Positions 28,957 to 43,461 of a stretch of DNA of 64,000 bases are shown here, one piece after another. Under the pieces are notes generated by a model. That model had not been told where the DNA came from and made no database searches. It saw only the letters and a program-made list of their open reading frames with translations. A program made the position numbers and the translations under genes. The stretch covers positions 1-64,000 of the forward strand of contig NZ_BAUA01000005.1 of assembly GCF_000710915.1 (NCBI RefSeq), given 5' to 3'. Positions within the stretch are counted from its first letter, which is position 1. Each line of letters starts with the position of its first letter. Source of the DNA: Nocardia brasiliensis IFM 10847 (GTDB lineage: Bacteria > Actinomycetota > Actinomycetes > Mycobacteriales > Mycobacteriaceae).

Positions 28957-29583
28957 ATGCGTATTCGTTTCGTCCGACGCGCGGCCACGACCACGCGACG
29001 CGCGACGCCGCGGCTGGCCGCACTGCTGGTGGTGTCGGCCGCGCTGGTCATGTCCCCGCTTAGGGCGGACGCCGACACGCCCGAGGCGCTGGACCGTCTG
29101 GTGGGCCTGGTGCTCGAGCGGTTGCAGACCGCCGACGCCGTGGCCGCGGCGAAATGGGCAGGCGCCGCCCGCACCGGCACCGAGCCCACCATCGACGATC
29201 CGGCCAGGGAGGCCGCGGTCTACGACGCGATGACCCAGCTCGGCGCCGGTCGTGACCTGCCGGAGAACTGGGTGCGACAGGTGTTCTCCGGGCAGATCGA
29301 GGCCAACAAGATCGTGCAGCGCGGTCTGATCACCGCTTGGCGCTTCGATGCCGGGTCCGCGCCCACCGCGCCGCCGGATCTGCTGTCGGTGCGGCCGGTG
29401 ATCGATCGGGTGAACGTCGAGATCGTCGACCAGTTGGCCGCCGAACGCGCCGAGCTGACCGCGCCGGACTGTGCGGAACGGGTGGCGCGCAGCGTCTTCG
29501 GCGTGTTCACGGCGGGTCGCACGGACGCGCTGCATCAGGCGGCGCTGGTGCGTGCCGCGGTGGTGCTCTGCGCGCCGCGCTGA
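28957..29583 (+). CDS. Secreted chorismate mutase, AroQ-gamma type
   Basis: Converts chorismate to prephenate outside the cytoplasm, like M. tuberculosis Rv1885c. It has 208 residues. A long basic n-region and signal peptide (about 1-40, cleavage near ADADTP) precede an all-helical domain. That domain has LVGLVLERLQTADAVAAAKW (catalytic Arg and Lys region), DDPAREAAVYDAM and VFSGQIEANKIVQ (Glu/Gln region). The Cys pair in TAPDCAER and VVLCAPR matches the disulfide of the secreted family. ATG 28957 has GGGAGGT upstream. No shikimate-pathway gene is nearby. Confidence 0.88.
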   Translation: MRIRFVRRAATTTRRATPRLAALLVVSAALVMSPLRADADTPEALDRLVGLVLERLQTADAVAAAKWAGAARTGTEPTIDDPAREAAVYDAMTQLGAGRDLPENWVRQVFSGQIEANKIVQRGLITAWRFDAGSAPTAPPDLLSVRPVIDRVNVEIVDQLAAERAELTAPDCAERVARSVFGVFTAGRTDALHQAALVRAAVVLCAPR

Positions 29584-30160
29584 GCGAGGTTCGTCCGGAC
29601 CCCTATTTGTGCTTGTTCCCGAACTCGGCGCGGTACAACTGTGCGCCCGGCGCACCCTTCCACCCGAAACTTTGTGGTCCCGCGCAACGCTGGTGCGCGC
29701 CGCCGGAACCGCGTCGAGCTGACGCCGTAAGACGTTCTCTCGAGTTGAACTCGACGATGAAAGCCGGATCGGCTGGCGAATATTCGGTAAAGGGCCGTCC
29801 ATTCCGCAATAAGTCACGTCGATTACGGCGTAAGAGTGGATAGCTTTCGGCCATAGAAATGTGTCGAACACCACTGACCGGCGTTAGCTGAATATGTGCT
29901 GAAGCCCACAGCGGACAAAAGAGGCCGGACGGTCGGATCGCATGCGTGGCTCGTCAGGAGCCTGTCGGAAATATCTCATTCACCCGGCTTCCGAGTTAGC
30001 CGCCCTTCGGTGGTTTGCCGGATGCTTCGCCGGGGAAATCATCTGCGATGCAGGTGAGAGCGTTTTTCTGACCGTTTCGCGAGGTTTCGAGCCGCTCTCC
30101 CGCGCCGACCGTCAGTAGTCGGCACCGGACGCCGCGGGATCGATCATGCGGTGCCTGCTG
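29584..30160. other. Gap downstream of chorismate mutase
   Basis: About 580 bases, somewhat lower in GC, with short open frames on the minus strand but no ribosome site or recognisable product. Nothing is annotated. Confidence 0.4.
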
Positions 30161-30163
30161 CTT

Positions 30164-30169
30164 TACACT
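30164..30169 (+). promoter_or_regulatory. Candidate -10 element of the gltBD leader transcript
   Basis: TACACT fits the TANNNT pattern and lies about 28 bases before the small upstream ORF. No good -35 was found. Confidence 0.35.
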
Positions 30170-30175
30170 GGACGA

Positions 30176-30563
30176 CGCGCACACGTGGAGGACCGAATGA
30201 AGAAGCCCAGCTAGACCTAGTTATTAGCACAGCCTAAGTTGGTTGGGCCTCGGACCTGACTTATCGTTTGCTCTTACGCCGAACACAGAATGCTCGGCCC
30301 ACTCGCCCGCTCGGGGCAGCTCCTGACCGGTGCTCAGCGTAGCGGGCCGGAACCCGCGCGGAGGTAAGGATCTTGTTAGGGATCCGTTACCGACGAGCAC
30401 CCACTACGTCACTGAAGCGGGTGAAACAACTGGAGACGTGACTGCACGCCGAAGACCATCAGCGCGGCTGGTTTCGGAACGTACGGGCGCAGTCTTGTAC
30501 GGAGGCATTCCGACGAAATAGCCCATTTCGTTTTCGTCGAACGCCCTTCTTGAAGGCAGAGGC
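30176..30563 (+). promoter_or_regulatory. Long structured 5' leader of gltBD, possible attenuator or riboswitch
   Basis: About 390 bases before gltB carry a five-codon ORF and at least three foldable stems. The first pairs GCCCGCT (30305-30311) with AGCGGGC (30341-30347). The second pairs GGTAAGGATC (30363-30372) with GATCCGTTACC (30381-30391), with one bulge. The third pairs CGGAACGTAC (30475-30484) with GTACG (30497-30501) and TTCCG (30508-30512). It does not match a riboswitch class I recognise. Control of glutamate synthase by nitrogen status or translation rate is an inference. Confidence 0.45.
30197..30214 (+). CDS. Five-codon upstream ORF (MKKPS) in the gltBD leader
   Basis: ATG-AAG-AAG-CCC-AGC-TAG is preceded at four bases by a strong GGAGGA ribosome site, better than that of most genes here. 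It is too short for a stable product, so if real it is a leader peptide whose translation could set the folding of the downstream RNA. Confidence 0.45.
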   Translation: MKKPS

Positions 30564-35205
<4,642 letters not shown>

Positions 35206-35213
<8 letters not shown>

Positions 35214-36675
35214 CGCACAAGGTTTTTTGAAGCACACCAAGCGGGAACTGCCGACGCGTCGTCCCGTGCCGCTGCGGCTGATGGACTGGAAAGAGGTCTA
35301 CGAGCAGGGTTTCGCGCACGAGACCCTGCAGCGTCAGGCCAGCCGGTGCATGGACTGCGGTATCCCGTTCTGCCACAACGGTTGCCCGCTGGGCAACCTG
35401 ATCCCCGAGTGGAACGACCTGGTCTACAAGGGGCAGTGGCGCGAGGGCATCGACCGGCTGCACGCCACCAACAACTTCCCGGAGTTCACCGGGCGGTTGT
35501 GCCCGGCGCCGTGCGAGGCGTCCTGCGTCCTCGGCATCAACCAGGACCCGGTGACGATCAAGCAGGTCGAGGTCGAGCTCATCGAGAACGCCTTCGACGA
35601 GGGCTGGGTGACCCCGGTCTACCCGACCCGGTTGACCGGTAAGCGGATCGCGGTCGTCGGCTCCGGTCCCGCGGGACTCGCCGCGGCACAGCAGCTCACC
35701 CGCGCCGGGCACACCGTGACCGTGTTCGAGCGCGCCGATCGCATCGGCGGTCTGCTGCGCTACGGCATCCCGGAATTCAAGATGGAGAAGCGCTTCATCG
35801 ACCGCCGGATGGCGCAGATGGAGGCCGAGGGCACCATCTTCAAGACCGGCGTGAACGTCGGCGTCGACATCACCGCCGAGCAGCTGCGCGAGCAGTTCGA
35901 CTCGATCGTGCTGGCCGGCGGCGCGACCATCGCGCGCGACCTGCCGATCCCCGGACGCGAGCTGGACGGCATCCACCAGGCCATGGAGTTCCTGCCGTGG
36001 GCCAACCGGGTGCAGCTGGGCGACGACGTCACCGACGCCGACGGCCTGCCGCCCATCCACGCGAAGGGCAAGAAGGTCGTCATCATCGGTGGCGGTGACA
36101 CCGGCGCCGACTGCCTCGGCACCTCGCACCGGCAGGGCGCCGAGAGCGTCCACCAGTTCGAGATCATGCCGCGCCCGCCGCAGGAGCGAGCCTCCTCCAC
36201 CCCGTGGCCGACCTACCCGCTCATGTACCGGGTGTCCTCGGCGCACGAGGAGGGCGGCGAGCGGGTGTTCTCCGTCAACACCGAGCGTTTCGTCGGCGAG
36301 GACGGCAAGGTCACCGGCCTGCAGGCGCACGAGGTGACGATGGTCAACGGCCGTTTCGAGAAGGTCGACGGCACCGACTTCACCCTCGAGGCCGATCTCG
36401 TGCTGCTCGCCATGGGCTTCACCGGTCCCGAAAAGCGGGGCCTGCTCGAAGAACTCGGCGTCGGCTACGACCAGCGCGGCAACGTCCAGCGCGACAAGGG
36501 CTGGGCGACCAACATCCCCGGCGTGTTCGTCGCGGGCGATATGGGCCGCGGCCAGTCCCTCATCGTCTGGGCCATCGCGGAGGGTCGCGCCGCGGCCGCC
36601 GCGGTGGACCGCTTCCTGGAGGGTGAGACGGCGCTTCCCGCTCCGATCACCCCCACCATGGTCGCCCAGCGATGA
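35206..36675 (+). CDS. gltD: Glutamate synthase small subunit
   Basis: FAD/NADPH-dependent electron-transfer subunit of glutamate synthase, 489 residues. N-terminal Cys clusters for [4Fe-4S] are [17 protein letters not shown] and [12 protein letters not shown]. The FAD dinucleotide fold is [15 protein letters not shown] (about 149-163) and the NADPH fold [15 protein letters not shown] (about 290-304), with a final [22 protein letters not shown] at 35206 starts inside gltB, eight bases before its end, so translation is coupled. Confidence 0.97.
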
Positions 36676-36705
36676 TCTGAACCCCTCTCTTACCGGAGCG
36701 GAAAA

Positions 36706-36742
36706 GGCGTCTGTGGACTTCGGTCCGCAGACGCCTTTGTTC
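36706..36742 (+). terminator. Rho-independent terminator of gltBD
   Basis: GGCGTCTGTGGAC (36706-36718) and GTCCGCAGACGCC (36723-36735) form a 13-base stem with one G-U. It has a TTCG tetraloop and is followed by TTTGTTCTTT. Confidence 0.92.
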
Positions 36743-37273
36743 TTTGCGTGTCGCGGTAGTGTGACGCGACACGCGCGTTTGCGGAATTCGACGCTGAAGG
36801 TTCGGCGTTGCCGAGCGATGCGGGCAGGGCGCTCTAATTTTCTGAGAGGTTGCTCGCCTGTGTTCGATCGGCCCTGGATCGTGCCTCATCGGCACCGGTC
36901 TGGAGGTGCTCACATCGGTGTTCGACGCGGTTGACGTGCCGATTGCTGGCAGATTGCGGATGGCTGCGGGCGGGGGGATTATCGGCTGATCAGGGCGTTT
37001 TGGTGCCGGGATGTGGTGCGGAGCTGCGGGTTTGGGCATCGGACGGAAATCGGACATCGGACGCGGGTCGGGATGGCGCCGGGCGCTCGCGACCTTTATT
37101 GTGATCCCGGCACGTTGCTGATCTTGGGATGTGGGTTCGCCGGACAGCAGCGTTCGGATCGCCGGGTGGCTCCAGTTAACCCAGCGTGCACTGGAAAGTC
37201 ACTCCTGCGGTCCAGCATTGGTGCGCAACTTGTCGGGATGCCCTGGGCGGGCATTGTTTTGGACTGGAGCGGT
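36743..37273. other. Gap upstream of the cutinase gene
   Basis: No supported gene. CATCGGAC-type octamers recur between 37036 and 37063. A TATTGT -10-like element near 37096 could belong to the cutinase promoter, leaving a leader of about 170 bases. Confidence 0.4.
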
Positions 37274-38173
37274 ATGCAGTTGAAGAAGGTTGTCGCGGCT
37301 CTCGGTGCATCCGCGACGGTACTGTCCGGCTTGGTGTTCGGCGGCGGATCGGCCAGTGCCGACCCGGGTTGCCCCAGCCTGTACGTGGTGGCGATCCCCG
37401 GCACCTGGGAAACCGGCAAGGACAAGAAGCCGCAGCCCGGCATGCTCGCCGGTGTCACGCGGAACCTGCCGAGCTCCGCCGAGGTCGACTACGTCACCTA
37501 CGCCGCCACCGCCTTCCCTTGGGAGGGTGAGGTTTACGGCAACTCGAAGAAGGAAGCCACCGACCGGGCGCGTGGCCTGATCACCGATATGGCGAAGTCC
37601 TGCGGCGCCACCAAGATCGCGCTCGTCGGCTACAGCCAGGGCGCGGACGCGGCGGGCGACCTCGCCGCCGAGATCGGCACCGGACTCGGCCCCATCCCGG
37701 CCGACCGGGTCGCGGGCGTCGGCCTGATCTCCGATCCGCGCCGCTCGCCCACCGACGTCCAGGTCGGCGCGCCCGCGCCCGGCGCAGGCGCCGGCGGTCC
37801 CCGGGTCGGCGGCTTCGGCTGGCTGAGCGACCGCACGCGCACCATCTGCGCGCTCGACGACCTGTACTGCGCGACCGCGCCGGACGACTTCGTCACCCGG
37901 TTCGCGGGCTTCATGGCGCAGGCCTCGGACATGAACCCGGCCAACATGTGGCGGTACCAGATCGAGGCGGGCAACATCATGACCGACCTGTTCGCGCACG
38001 GCGGGGTGCCCGCGCTGCAGGCCCAGCTCACCGAATCGGCGAACGAGCAGCGCGCCAAGGACCTGGAGCGGTTCTACAAGTCGCAGGCGCACACGCTGTA
38101 CGGCAGCTACCCGGTCGGCGGCGGGCAGACCGCCACGTCCTGGATGCACAACTGGATCGCGGGCATGGCCTGA
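37274..38173 (+). CDS. Secreted cutinase-family esterase
   Basis: Exported serine esterase, 299 residues from ATG 37274 (GGAG site). Signal peptide MQLKKVVAALGASATVLSGLVFGGGSASA is about 29 residues, with mature start DPGCPSLYVVAIPGTWE. The nucleophile elbow is GYSQG in IALVGYSQGADAAGDLAAEI. The conserved Cys/Asp segment TICALDDLYCATAPDDF supplies the catalytic Asp. The C-terminal region is longer than in fungal cutinases and matches the mycobacterial/nocardial group. It is expected to act on lipid esters or polyesters, is monocistronic, and ends at a strong hairpin. Confidence 0.88.
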   Translation: MQLKKVVAALGASATVLSGLVFGGGSASADPGCPSLYVVAIPGTWETGKDKKPQPGMLAGVTRNLPSSAEVDYVTYAATAFPWEGEVYGNSKKEATDRARGLITDMAKSCGATKIALVGYSQGADAAGDLAAEIGTGLGPIPADRVAGVGLISDPRRSPTDVQVGAPAPGAGAGGPRVGGFGWLSDRTRTICALDDLYCATAPDDFVTRFAGFMAQASDMNPANMWRYQIEAGNIMTDLFAHGGVPALQAQLTESANEQRAKDLERFYKSQAHTLYGSYPVGGGQTATSWMHNWIAGMA

Positions 38174-38189
38174 TCCACCGCAACTGAAC

Positions 38190-38222
38190 GAAGGCCCATC
38201 TCCGTCGCGGAGGTGGGCCTTC
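38190..38222. terminator. Bidirectional terminator hairpin
   Basis: GAAGGCCCATCTCCG (38190-38204) pairs with CGGAGGTGGGCCTTC (38208-38222) with one G-U and loop TCG. It sits between convergent genes. Confidence 0.82.
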
Positions 38223-38245
38223 GTCGTCGCGGGACTACCCGAAGA

Positions 38246-38596
38246 TCAGCTACTGCCCGCGGAACCGCTCGGCGGGCGGACGTGCAGGGTCCGTGGACCG
38301 GGCTCGTCCTTGTAGATGCGCGGACCGTCACCGGGACCGTGCCGTCCCGGACCGTCGCGATACTCCACCCGCGGTCCGCCCTGATCGCCGCCGGGCAGCC
38401 AATTCGGTCCGCCGCGCGGATGTGCGCTGATATCGGTGCCTTCCGGGTCGGGCTGGGTCAGCTGGACGGCCGCGGGCTCCGGTGTTTCGGCCGAAGCGGT
38501 CGCGCCGAGCGCGCCGAGCGGCAGGGCGATCAACGCCCCCGCCACCGCGACGCGGGTTACCCGGCGACGCAGCGGTGTCGATGTTCTGCTGAGCAA
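38246..38596 (-). CDS. Small exported protein, Gly/Pro-rich
   Basis: 116 residues if read from TTG 38596, which follows AAAGGAATTCCG and leads straight into a signal peptide (RRRVTRVAVAGALIALPLGALGATASA). The mature 80 residues are Gly/Pro/Asp-rich (HPRGGPNWLPGGDQGGPRVEYRDGPG) with no Cys and are probably disordered. Longer in-frame starts exist upstream but place extra sequence ahead of the signal. The function is unknown. It ends beside the cutinase terminator. Confidence 0.6.
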   Translation of the reverse strand: MLSRTSTPLRRRVTRVAVAGALIALPLGALGATASAETPEPAAVQLTQPDPEGTDISAHPRGGPNWLPGGDQGGPRVEYRDGPGRHGPGDGPRIYKDEPGPRTLHVRPPSGSAGSS

Positions 38597-38714
38597 CGGA
38601 ATTCCTTTCTCTCGGACCATGAACCGCTGGTGTGGCGGCTCACCGGTCCCATACAAGGTTCCGTCGCTGGGGTGCGGGTGTGACGTCCCTGCCAATCGGC
38701 TGTGAACCCGACAA

Positions 38715-39371
38715 TCAGGACTTGATGTTGCGCGGCAGCAGATCCCACACGTGCCCGTTCTCGTTGATCGTCGCTGCCGTGCGACGGCCGTTGCGGGAGA
38801 ACAGGATTCGGGTGATCGAGCAGTAGTCGATCGGAAAGGTCAACGGCCGTTCCAGGCCGAGTATCTGCTGCAGCAGCACGTTGATCACGCCGCCGTGGGT
38901 GAAGGCGAGCACGGTGTCGGCCGGGTCGGCGGCGGCCGCGATCTCGGCGACCGTGTCCAGCACCCGGGACTTGAACGCGTGCCCGTCGATCTGCGGCGGA
39001 AAGTTGCCGGCCTTGATCTGCTCGTAGACCGCGCGGAACTCGACCTTGGCGTCCTCGATCGGAATGTAGGCGGGCAGATCCCGATCGTATTCGGCCAGAT
39101 CGTCGATCACCTCGACGTCGAGCCCGAGCTTCGCCGCCGTCGGCGCCGCGGTGTCCCGCGCCCGCCGCTGCGGACTGCTCACCACCCGCACCACCCGATG
39201 CTGACTCAATGCCGCCGGCACCCGCTCCGCCTGCTCCACCCCGACCGCCGCCAGCGCAGGATCAGCCGCCCCCACCGCATTCACGACCCGCACCGGCTGC
39301 CCATGACGAACAAGAATCAACTGCACGGCCCCACTCTGCCCCATCGGGCCCTGCCCCTTCGACATCGACAT
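38715..39371 (-). CDS. Histidine phosphatase-family protein
   Basis: 218 residues. The phosphohistidine motif is LILVRHGQPV (about 18-27). The second-half motif TVLAFTHGGVINVLL carries the other catalytic His, and VSSPQRRARDTAAP supplies phosphate-pocket Arg residues. It belongs to the phosphoglycerate-mutase-like superfamily and is more likely a small-molecule phosphatase than a glycolytic mutase; the substrate is unknown. MGQSGAVQ (39344) is an alternative start. Confidence 0.85.
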   Translation of the reverse strand: MSMSKGQGPMGQSGAVQLILVRHGQPVRVVNAVGAADPALAAVGVEQAERVPAALSQHRVVRVVSSPQRRARDTAAPTAAKLGLDVEVIDDLAEYDRDLPAYIPIEDAKVEFRAVYEQIKAGNFPPQIDGHAFKSRVLDTVAEIAAAADPADTVLAFTHGGVINVLLQQILGLERPLTFPIDYCSITRILFSRNGRRTAATINENGHVWDLLPRNIKS

Positions 39372-39405
39372 TGATCTGTCGGATATCGAACGGCTCTAGG
39401 GACGG

Positions 39406-39445
39406 CGAACGGCCCGGTTTCGTGGAGCACGAACCGGGCCGTTCG
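39406..39445. terminator. Strong terminator hairpin
   Basis: CGAACGGCCCGGTTTCGTG (39406-39424) pairs with CACGAACCGGGCCGTTCG (39428-39445), with one bulged T and loop GAG. It is probably the terminator of the small membrane-protein gene read on the minus strand. Confidence 0.78.
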
Positions 39446-39456
39446 GCGGTGGGGAA

Positions 39457-39654
39457 CTATTGTTGCTTCTTGCGCTTCATCAGCAGGTAGATGCCGAGGA
39501 CGATGAGGGCGACCACGAGCAGGCAGCAGATGCCGCCGAAGATCAGGGCGCCGCTGCTGCGCTTCTTCTTCCGGGCGGCGAGCTCGAACACCTCCGGGCT
39601 CGCCCAGACGCTGTGGTCCACCAGGGCCATATTGGTCAGCAGGTCAAGGTACAT
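39457..39654 (-). CDS. Small single-pass membrane protein
   Basis: 65 residues: a short N-terminus (MYLDLLTNMALVDHSVWASPEVFELAARKKKRSS), one hydrophobic helix (about 35-58, GALIFGGICCLLVVALIVLGIYLL) and a basic tail MKRKKQQ. The basic flanks on both sides and the CC pair are notable. A GGGG stretch precedes the ATG by seven bases, and a strong hairpin follows, supporting a real gene. No function assigned. Confidence 0.6.
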   Translation of the reverse strand: MYLDLLTNMALVDHSVWASPEVFELAARKKKRSSGALIFGGICCLLVVALIVLGIYLLMKRKKQQ

Positions 39655-39769
39655 ATCTGAACCCCATTTCGTGTCACGGTCCCCTCCCCGGGCCGACGTT
39701 TCCCGGCCGCTCCGGTTCGAAATCTCAAGGGTAGCTGTCCGATTCGCCCGCTGGGTTCCGTTCGTCGAA

Positions 39770-42700
39770 TCAGCGCGGTTTCACCAGCGGGAACGGCAGT
39801 GTCTCGCGGATGCTGCGCCCCGTGATCAGCATGACCACCCGGTCGACGCCGAGCCCGAGCCCGCCGGTCGGCGGCATCGCGTGCTCGAGGGCCTGCAGGA
39901 AGTCCTCGTCGAGTTCCATCGCCTCCGGATCGCCGTTGGCGGCGAGCATGGATTGCTCGGTGAGCCTGCGCCGCTGCTCCACCGGATCGGTGAGTTCGCT
40001 GTAGGCGGTGCCGAGTTCGACGCCCCAGGCGACCAGGTCCCAGCGTTCGGTGACCCCGGCGATGCTGCGGTGCGCGCGGGTCAGCGGGGAGACCGAGGTG
40101 GGGAAGTCGATGTAGAAGGTCGGCGCCTCGGTGCGCGCCTCGACCAGGTGCTCGTACATTTCCAGCACCACCTGGCCCGCGTCCCAGCCGTGCTGATACG
40201 GCACCTCGGCCTTATCGCACAGTTCGCGCAGCAGTTCGACCTCGGTGGCCGGCGTGATCTCGGTGCCGAGCGCCTCGGACACCGCGCCGTGCACCGTCTT
40301 GACCGCCCATTCGCCGGAGATGTCGACCTGCTCGAACGAGCCGTCGTCCTGCGGCCGCAACGCCACCATCGCACCGTTGGCCGCGACGGCGGCGTTCTGG
40401 ATGAGTTCTCGGGCGGCGTGCATCATCCGTTCGTAGTCGCTGTGCGCCTCGTAGGCCTCGAGGATGGTGAACTCGGGATTGTGGCTGAAGTCGACGCCCT
40501 CGTTGCGGAAGGTGCGCCCGATCTCGAAGACCTTCTCCATGCCGCCGACGCAGAGCCGCTTCAGGTACAGCTCGGGCGCGATCCGCAGGTACAGATCGAG
40601 GTCGTAGGCGTTGATGTGGGTGAGGAACGGGGTGGCGTTGGCGCCACCGTGCACCTGCTGCAGGATCGGCGTCTCCACCTCGAGGTAGCCCCAGCCGTTG
40701 AACGTGTCGCGCAGCGAACGGACCACCGCGCTGCGTTTGGCGAGCACCTCGCGGGTCTCGGCGTTGATCGCCATGTCGACGTAGCGCTGCCGCACCCGCG
40801 CCTCGGGATCGGACAGCCCTTTCCACTTGTCCGGCAACGGATGCAGACATTTGCCGAGCATCCGCCAGTCCGCGGCGAGCAGCGAGAGCTCGCCGCGGCG
40901 GCTGCGCCCGATCTGCCCGCTGACCTCGATCAGGTCACCGAGGTCGAAGAACTCGGTGAATTCGGCGCTGCGTTCGGCGCCGACCCGGTCCCGATCGATG
41001 ACCAGCTGGATGTCGTCGGTCCAGTCGCGCAGTACCGCGAAGATCACGCCGCCGTAGTCGCGGATACGCAGCAGCCTGCCGCAGACCCGGACCGTGGTGC
41101 CGCGCGGCGACTGCCGGGCGCCCGCGACGCTGTGGGTCGGCGGGTAGGCGACCGGGTACGCCTCGACACCGGACGCGGTGAGCCGGTCGAGCTTGTCCAT
41201 CCGCACCCGCACCTGTTCGGGCCGGCGCGGCAGCAGTTCCTGTCCCTCGACCTGGTCGAGGTCGGGCGGGCTGCCGTCGGCGTGCAGCCCGGTCATGCTC
41301 GCGGGCGCCGCGCTGTGCGAACCGGTGTGGGTGATCGTGTCCGGTTCTTTCCCGAACCGCGGCAGGAAGCCTTCGGCGAGCGCGCTGGCCACCGCGACCC
41401 GTGGCAGCTGCCTGCGCTCCTCGAACAGGAAAAACCTTGGCACCCAATGCGGTTGGTATTTCACGTTGGAGCGGTACAGCGCCTCCAACTGCCACCAGCG
41501 CGAAAAGAACAGCAGCACACCGCGCCACATGCGCAGCACCGGGCCGGCGCCGATCCGCCCGCCCTCCTCGAACACCGAGCGGAATACCGCGAAGTTCAAC
41601 GAGATCTTGGTGACGCCGTGCTGTTCGGAGTTCAGTGCGAGCTGCGAGATCATCAGCTCCATCACGCCGTTCGGCCCGTTCGGGTCGCGGCGCATCAGCT
41701 CCAGCGAGACGCCGGTGCGGCCCCACGGCACCAGCGACAGCATGCCCAGCACGCGATCCTGTCCGTTCACGGCTTCGACCAGTAAGCAGTCGGCGTCCAG
41801 TGGATCGCCGAGTCGGCCGAGCGCCATCGAGAAACCGCGCTCGGTCTCGGTGTCGCGCCAGGCGTCCGCGCGCGCGATCACGGCGCGGAACTCCTCGGCC
41901 GGGATGTCGCGGTGCCGCCGGATCCGCACGGTGATGCCGTGCTTGCGCAATCGGTTCGCGGCCTGGCGCACCGGTTTCATCTCCGGGCCCGCCAGCGAGA
42001 ACGTCCTGGTGTCCAGGATGGCTTCGTCACCGAGCCGAATGACCGAGAGGCCAGCGCGCTGGTAGGCCGTCGCGCCGAGTTCGCTCGCGCCCATCACCGC
42101 GGGCGCCCAGCCGAACTGGTCGGCCAGCCGCAGCCAGGCATCGATCGCCTGCGGCCAGGCCTCACGGATGCCGACCGGGTCGCCGCTGGCCAGGCAGACG
42201 CCCAGCTCGACCCGATAGGTGAGAGCCGCCTTGCCGCTGGGCGCGAACACCACCGCCTTGTCCCGGCGGGTCGCGAAGTAGCCGAGCGAATCCTCGACGT
42301 CGGAGCGTTCCAGCAGGCCGCGGATCGCGGATTCGTCGGTGCCGGTCATCGCGTTCGCCGCGCGCTGGGAGCGCAGCAGGATGATCACCGCGGCCAGCAG
42401 CGCGATCGCGCCGAACAGGCCGAGCAGGAAGTTCACGAACGGGCGCGGATGCCCGTCGAAGCGTTCGTTGTCCACCAGCACCGCGGCGGTCACCCGGTAC
42501 AGCGCCCAGCCGGGCCGCTGCGCGCCCTGCGGCAGCGACCCCGGGAACAACTCGACCAGACCCCAGCCGAGCAGGAATCCGACCGTCAGGCCGCCGGTGA
42601 GCACCCCGAGCGCCTTCCAGCCCGCGCCGCGCCGGACCTTCGTGTAGAACTCGCGCCACGCCGCGACCAGCACGCCGATCACCGCGAGGTGCACGATCAT

Positions 42701-43090
42701 CGCGACCAGCGCGTTGACGTCGCCGGTGTCCGCGAAATCCAGGCCCTCGGCCAAGGCGTAGAGCGAGACGTAACCGAGCAGCAACCACCACGCGATCCGC
42801 TTCCGGCTGGCCAGCGCCCCGGCGAGCAGGCCGACGATCAGCGCCCACATCAGGTTGGTGTCCGGCGCATCGAAGTAGTAGTCGTCGATGTAGTGCCGGG
42901 GCACCTGCGTGAGATAGCGCAGGGTGGGCGAGAGGCTCCAGAGGAAACACGCGACCGCGAACACCCCGAGTACTAGACCCGCGATATGCGGGACCTCGGC
43001 CAGCCTGCCGTGCCCTCGATGCGGCACGGGTGGGGTCGGTCTGTCGGCTGGCGGTTCGATCAGGTGTTGCCGGGCTTGCGTGGTGGTCAC
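39770..43090 (-). CDS. lysX: Bifunctional lysylphosphatidylglycerol synthase/lysyl-tRNA synthetase LysX
   Basis: 1106 residues, the mycobacterial fusion type. The N-terminus has about six to seven membrane helices (30-245). A GNAT-like DUF2156 lysyl-transferase domain (about 250-570) carries [14 protein letters not shown] and [21 protein letters not shown]. An OB fold and class II lysyl-tRNA synthetase follow (about 610-1106), with motif 2 [22 protein letters not shown] and motif 3 [25 protein letters not shown]. It charges lysine and transfers it to phosphatidylglycerol, lowering envelope negative charge and resisting cationic peptides. GTG 43090 is used. It is divergent from the S4-domain gene. 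Confidence 0.94.
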   Translation of the reverse strand: MTTTQARQHLIEPPADRPTPPVPHRGHGRLAEVPHIAGLVLGVFAVACFLWSLSPTLRYLTQVPRHYIDDYYFDAPDTNLMWALIVGLLAGALASRKRIAWWLLLGYVSLYALAEGLDFADTGDVNALVAMIVHLAVIGVLVAAWREFYTKVRRGAGWKALGVLTGGLTVGFLLGWGLVELFPGSLPQGAQRPGWALYRVTAAVLVDNERFDGHPRPFVNFLLGLFGAIALLAAVIILLRSQRAANAMTGTDESAIRGLLERSDVEDSLGYFATRRDKAVVFAPSGKAALTYRVELGVCLASGDPVGIREAWPQAIDAWLRLADQFGWAPAVMGASELGATAYQRAGLSVIRLGDEAILDTRTFSLAGPEMKPVRQAANRLRKHGITVRIRRHRDIPAEEFRAVIARADAWRDTETERGFSMALGRLGDPLDADCLLVEAVNGQDRVLGMLSLVPWGRTGVSLELMRRDPNGPNGVMELMISQLALNSEQHGVTKISLNFAVFRSVFEEGGRIGAGPVLRMWRGVLLFFSRWWQLEALYRSNVKYQPHWVPRFFLFEERRQLPRVAVASALAEGFLPRFGKEPDTITHTGSHSAAPASMTGLHADGSPPDLDQVEGQELLPRRPEQVRVRMDKLDRLTASGVEAYPVAYPPTHSVAGARQSPRGTTVRVCGRLLRIRDYGGVIFAVLRDWTDDIQLVIDRDRVGAERSAEFTEFFDLGDLIEVSGQIGRSRRGELSLLAADWRMLGKCLHPLPDKWKGLSDPEARVRQRYVDMAINAETREVLAKRSAVVRSLRDTFNGWGYLEVETPILQQVHGGANATPFLTHINAYDLDLYLRIAPELYLKRLCVGGMEKVFEIGRTFRNEGVDFSHNPEFTILEAYEAHSDYERMMHAARELIQNAAVAANGAMVALRPQDDGSFEQVDISGEWAVKTVHGAVSEALGTEITPATEVELLRELCDKAEVPYQHGWDAGQVVLEMYEHLVEARTEAPTFYIDFPTSVSPLTRAHRSIAGVTERWDLVAWGVELGTAYSELTDPVEQRRRLTEQSMLAANGDPEAMELDEDFLQALEHAMPPTGGLGLGVDRVVMLITGRSIRETLPFPLVKPR

Positions 43091-43233
43091 GGAACCAGTG
43101 TGTACGGTGCCGCCGTCCGGGTGCTCGAAGACCTACCGGGCATGTCGGTTATCGGCGAGTCGCACACGCGTGTCCGCGTCCGGCACGGGGGCTGGCGTTT
43201 ACCGATTTCGGGTGCAAGGTAAGGATGTAACCC

Positions 43234-43452
43234 ATGTCAGAACCAGTCGACGTACCGATCGATGACGAAGTTATTCGGCTAGGTCAGTTCCTCAAGCTGG
43301 CCAACCTGATCGAATCCGGCTCCGAGGCGAAGACGGTGATCGCCTCCGGTCTGGTCCGGGTCAACGACGAGGTGGAACTGCGCCGCGGTCGCCAGCTACA
43401 GATCGGCGACGTCGTCGCCCTGGCCGGGCACAAGGCGCGCGTATCGGTCTGA
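43234..43452 (+). CDS. S4-domain RNA-binding protein (YaaA/YbcJ-like)
   Basis: 72 residues forming a single S4 RNA-binding domain: IRLGQFLKLANLIESGSEAKTVIASGLVRVNDEVELRRGRQLQIGDVV. AAGGATG lies eight bases before ATG 43234. Small stand-alone S4 proteins bind structured RNA; the target here is unknown. Its stop is nine bases from the rraA stop, tail to tail. Confidence 0.86.
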   Translation: MSEPVDVPIDDEVIRLGQFLKLANLIESGSEAKTVIASGLVRVNDEVELRRGRQLQIGDVVALAGHKARVSV

Positions 43453-43461
43453 GCTGCTCGT

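Noticed and set aside
29603..29854. Minus-strand open frame of 83 codons after the chorismate mutase gene
   Set aside because: No ribosome site, no recognisable features, and it lies in a divergent-type non-coding gap.
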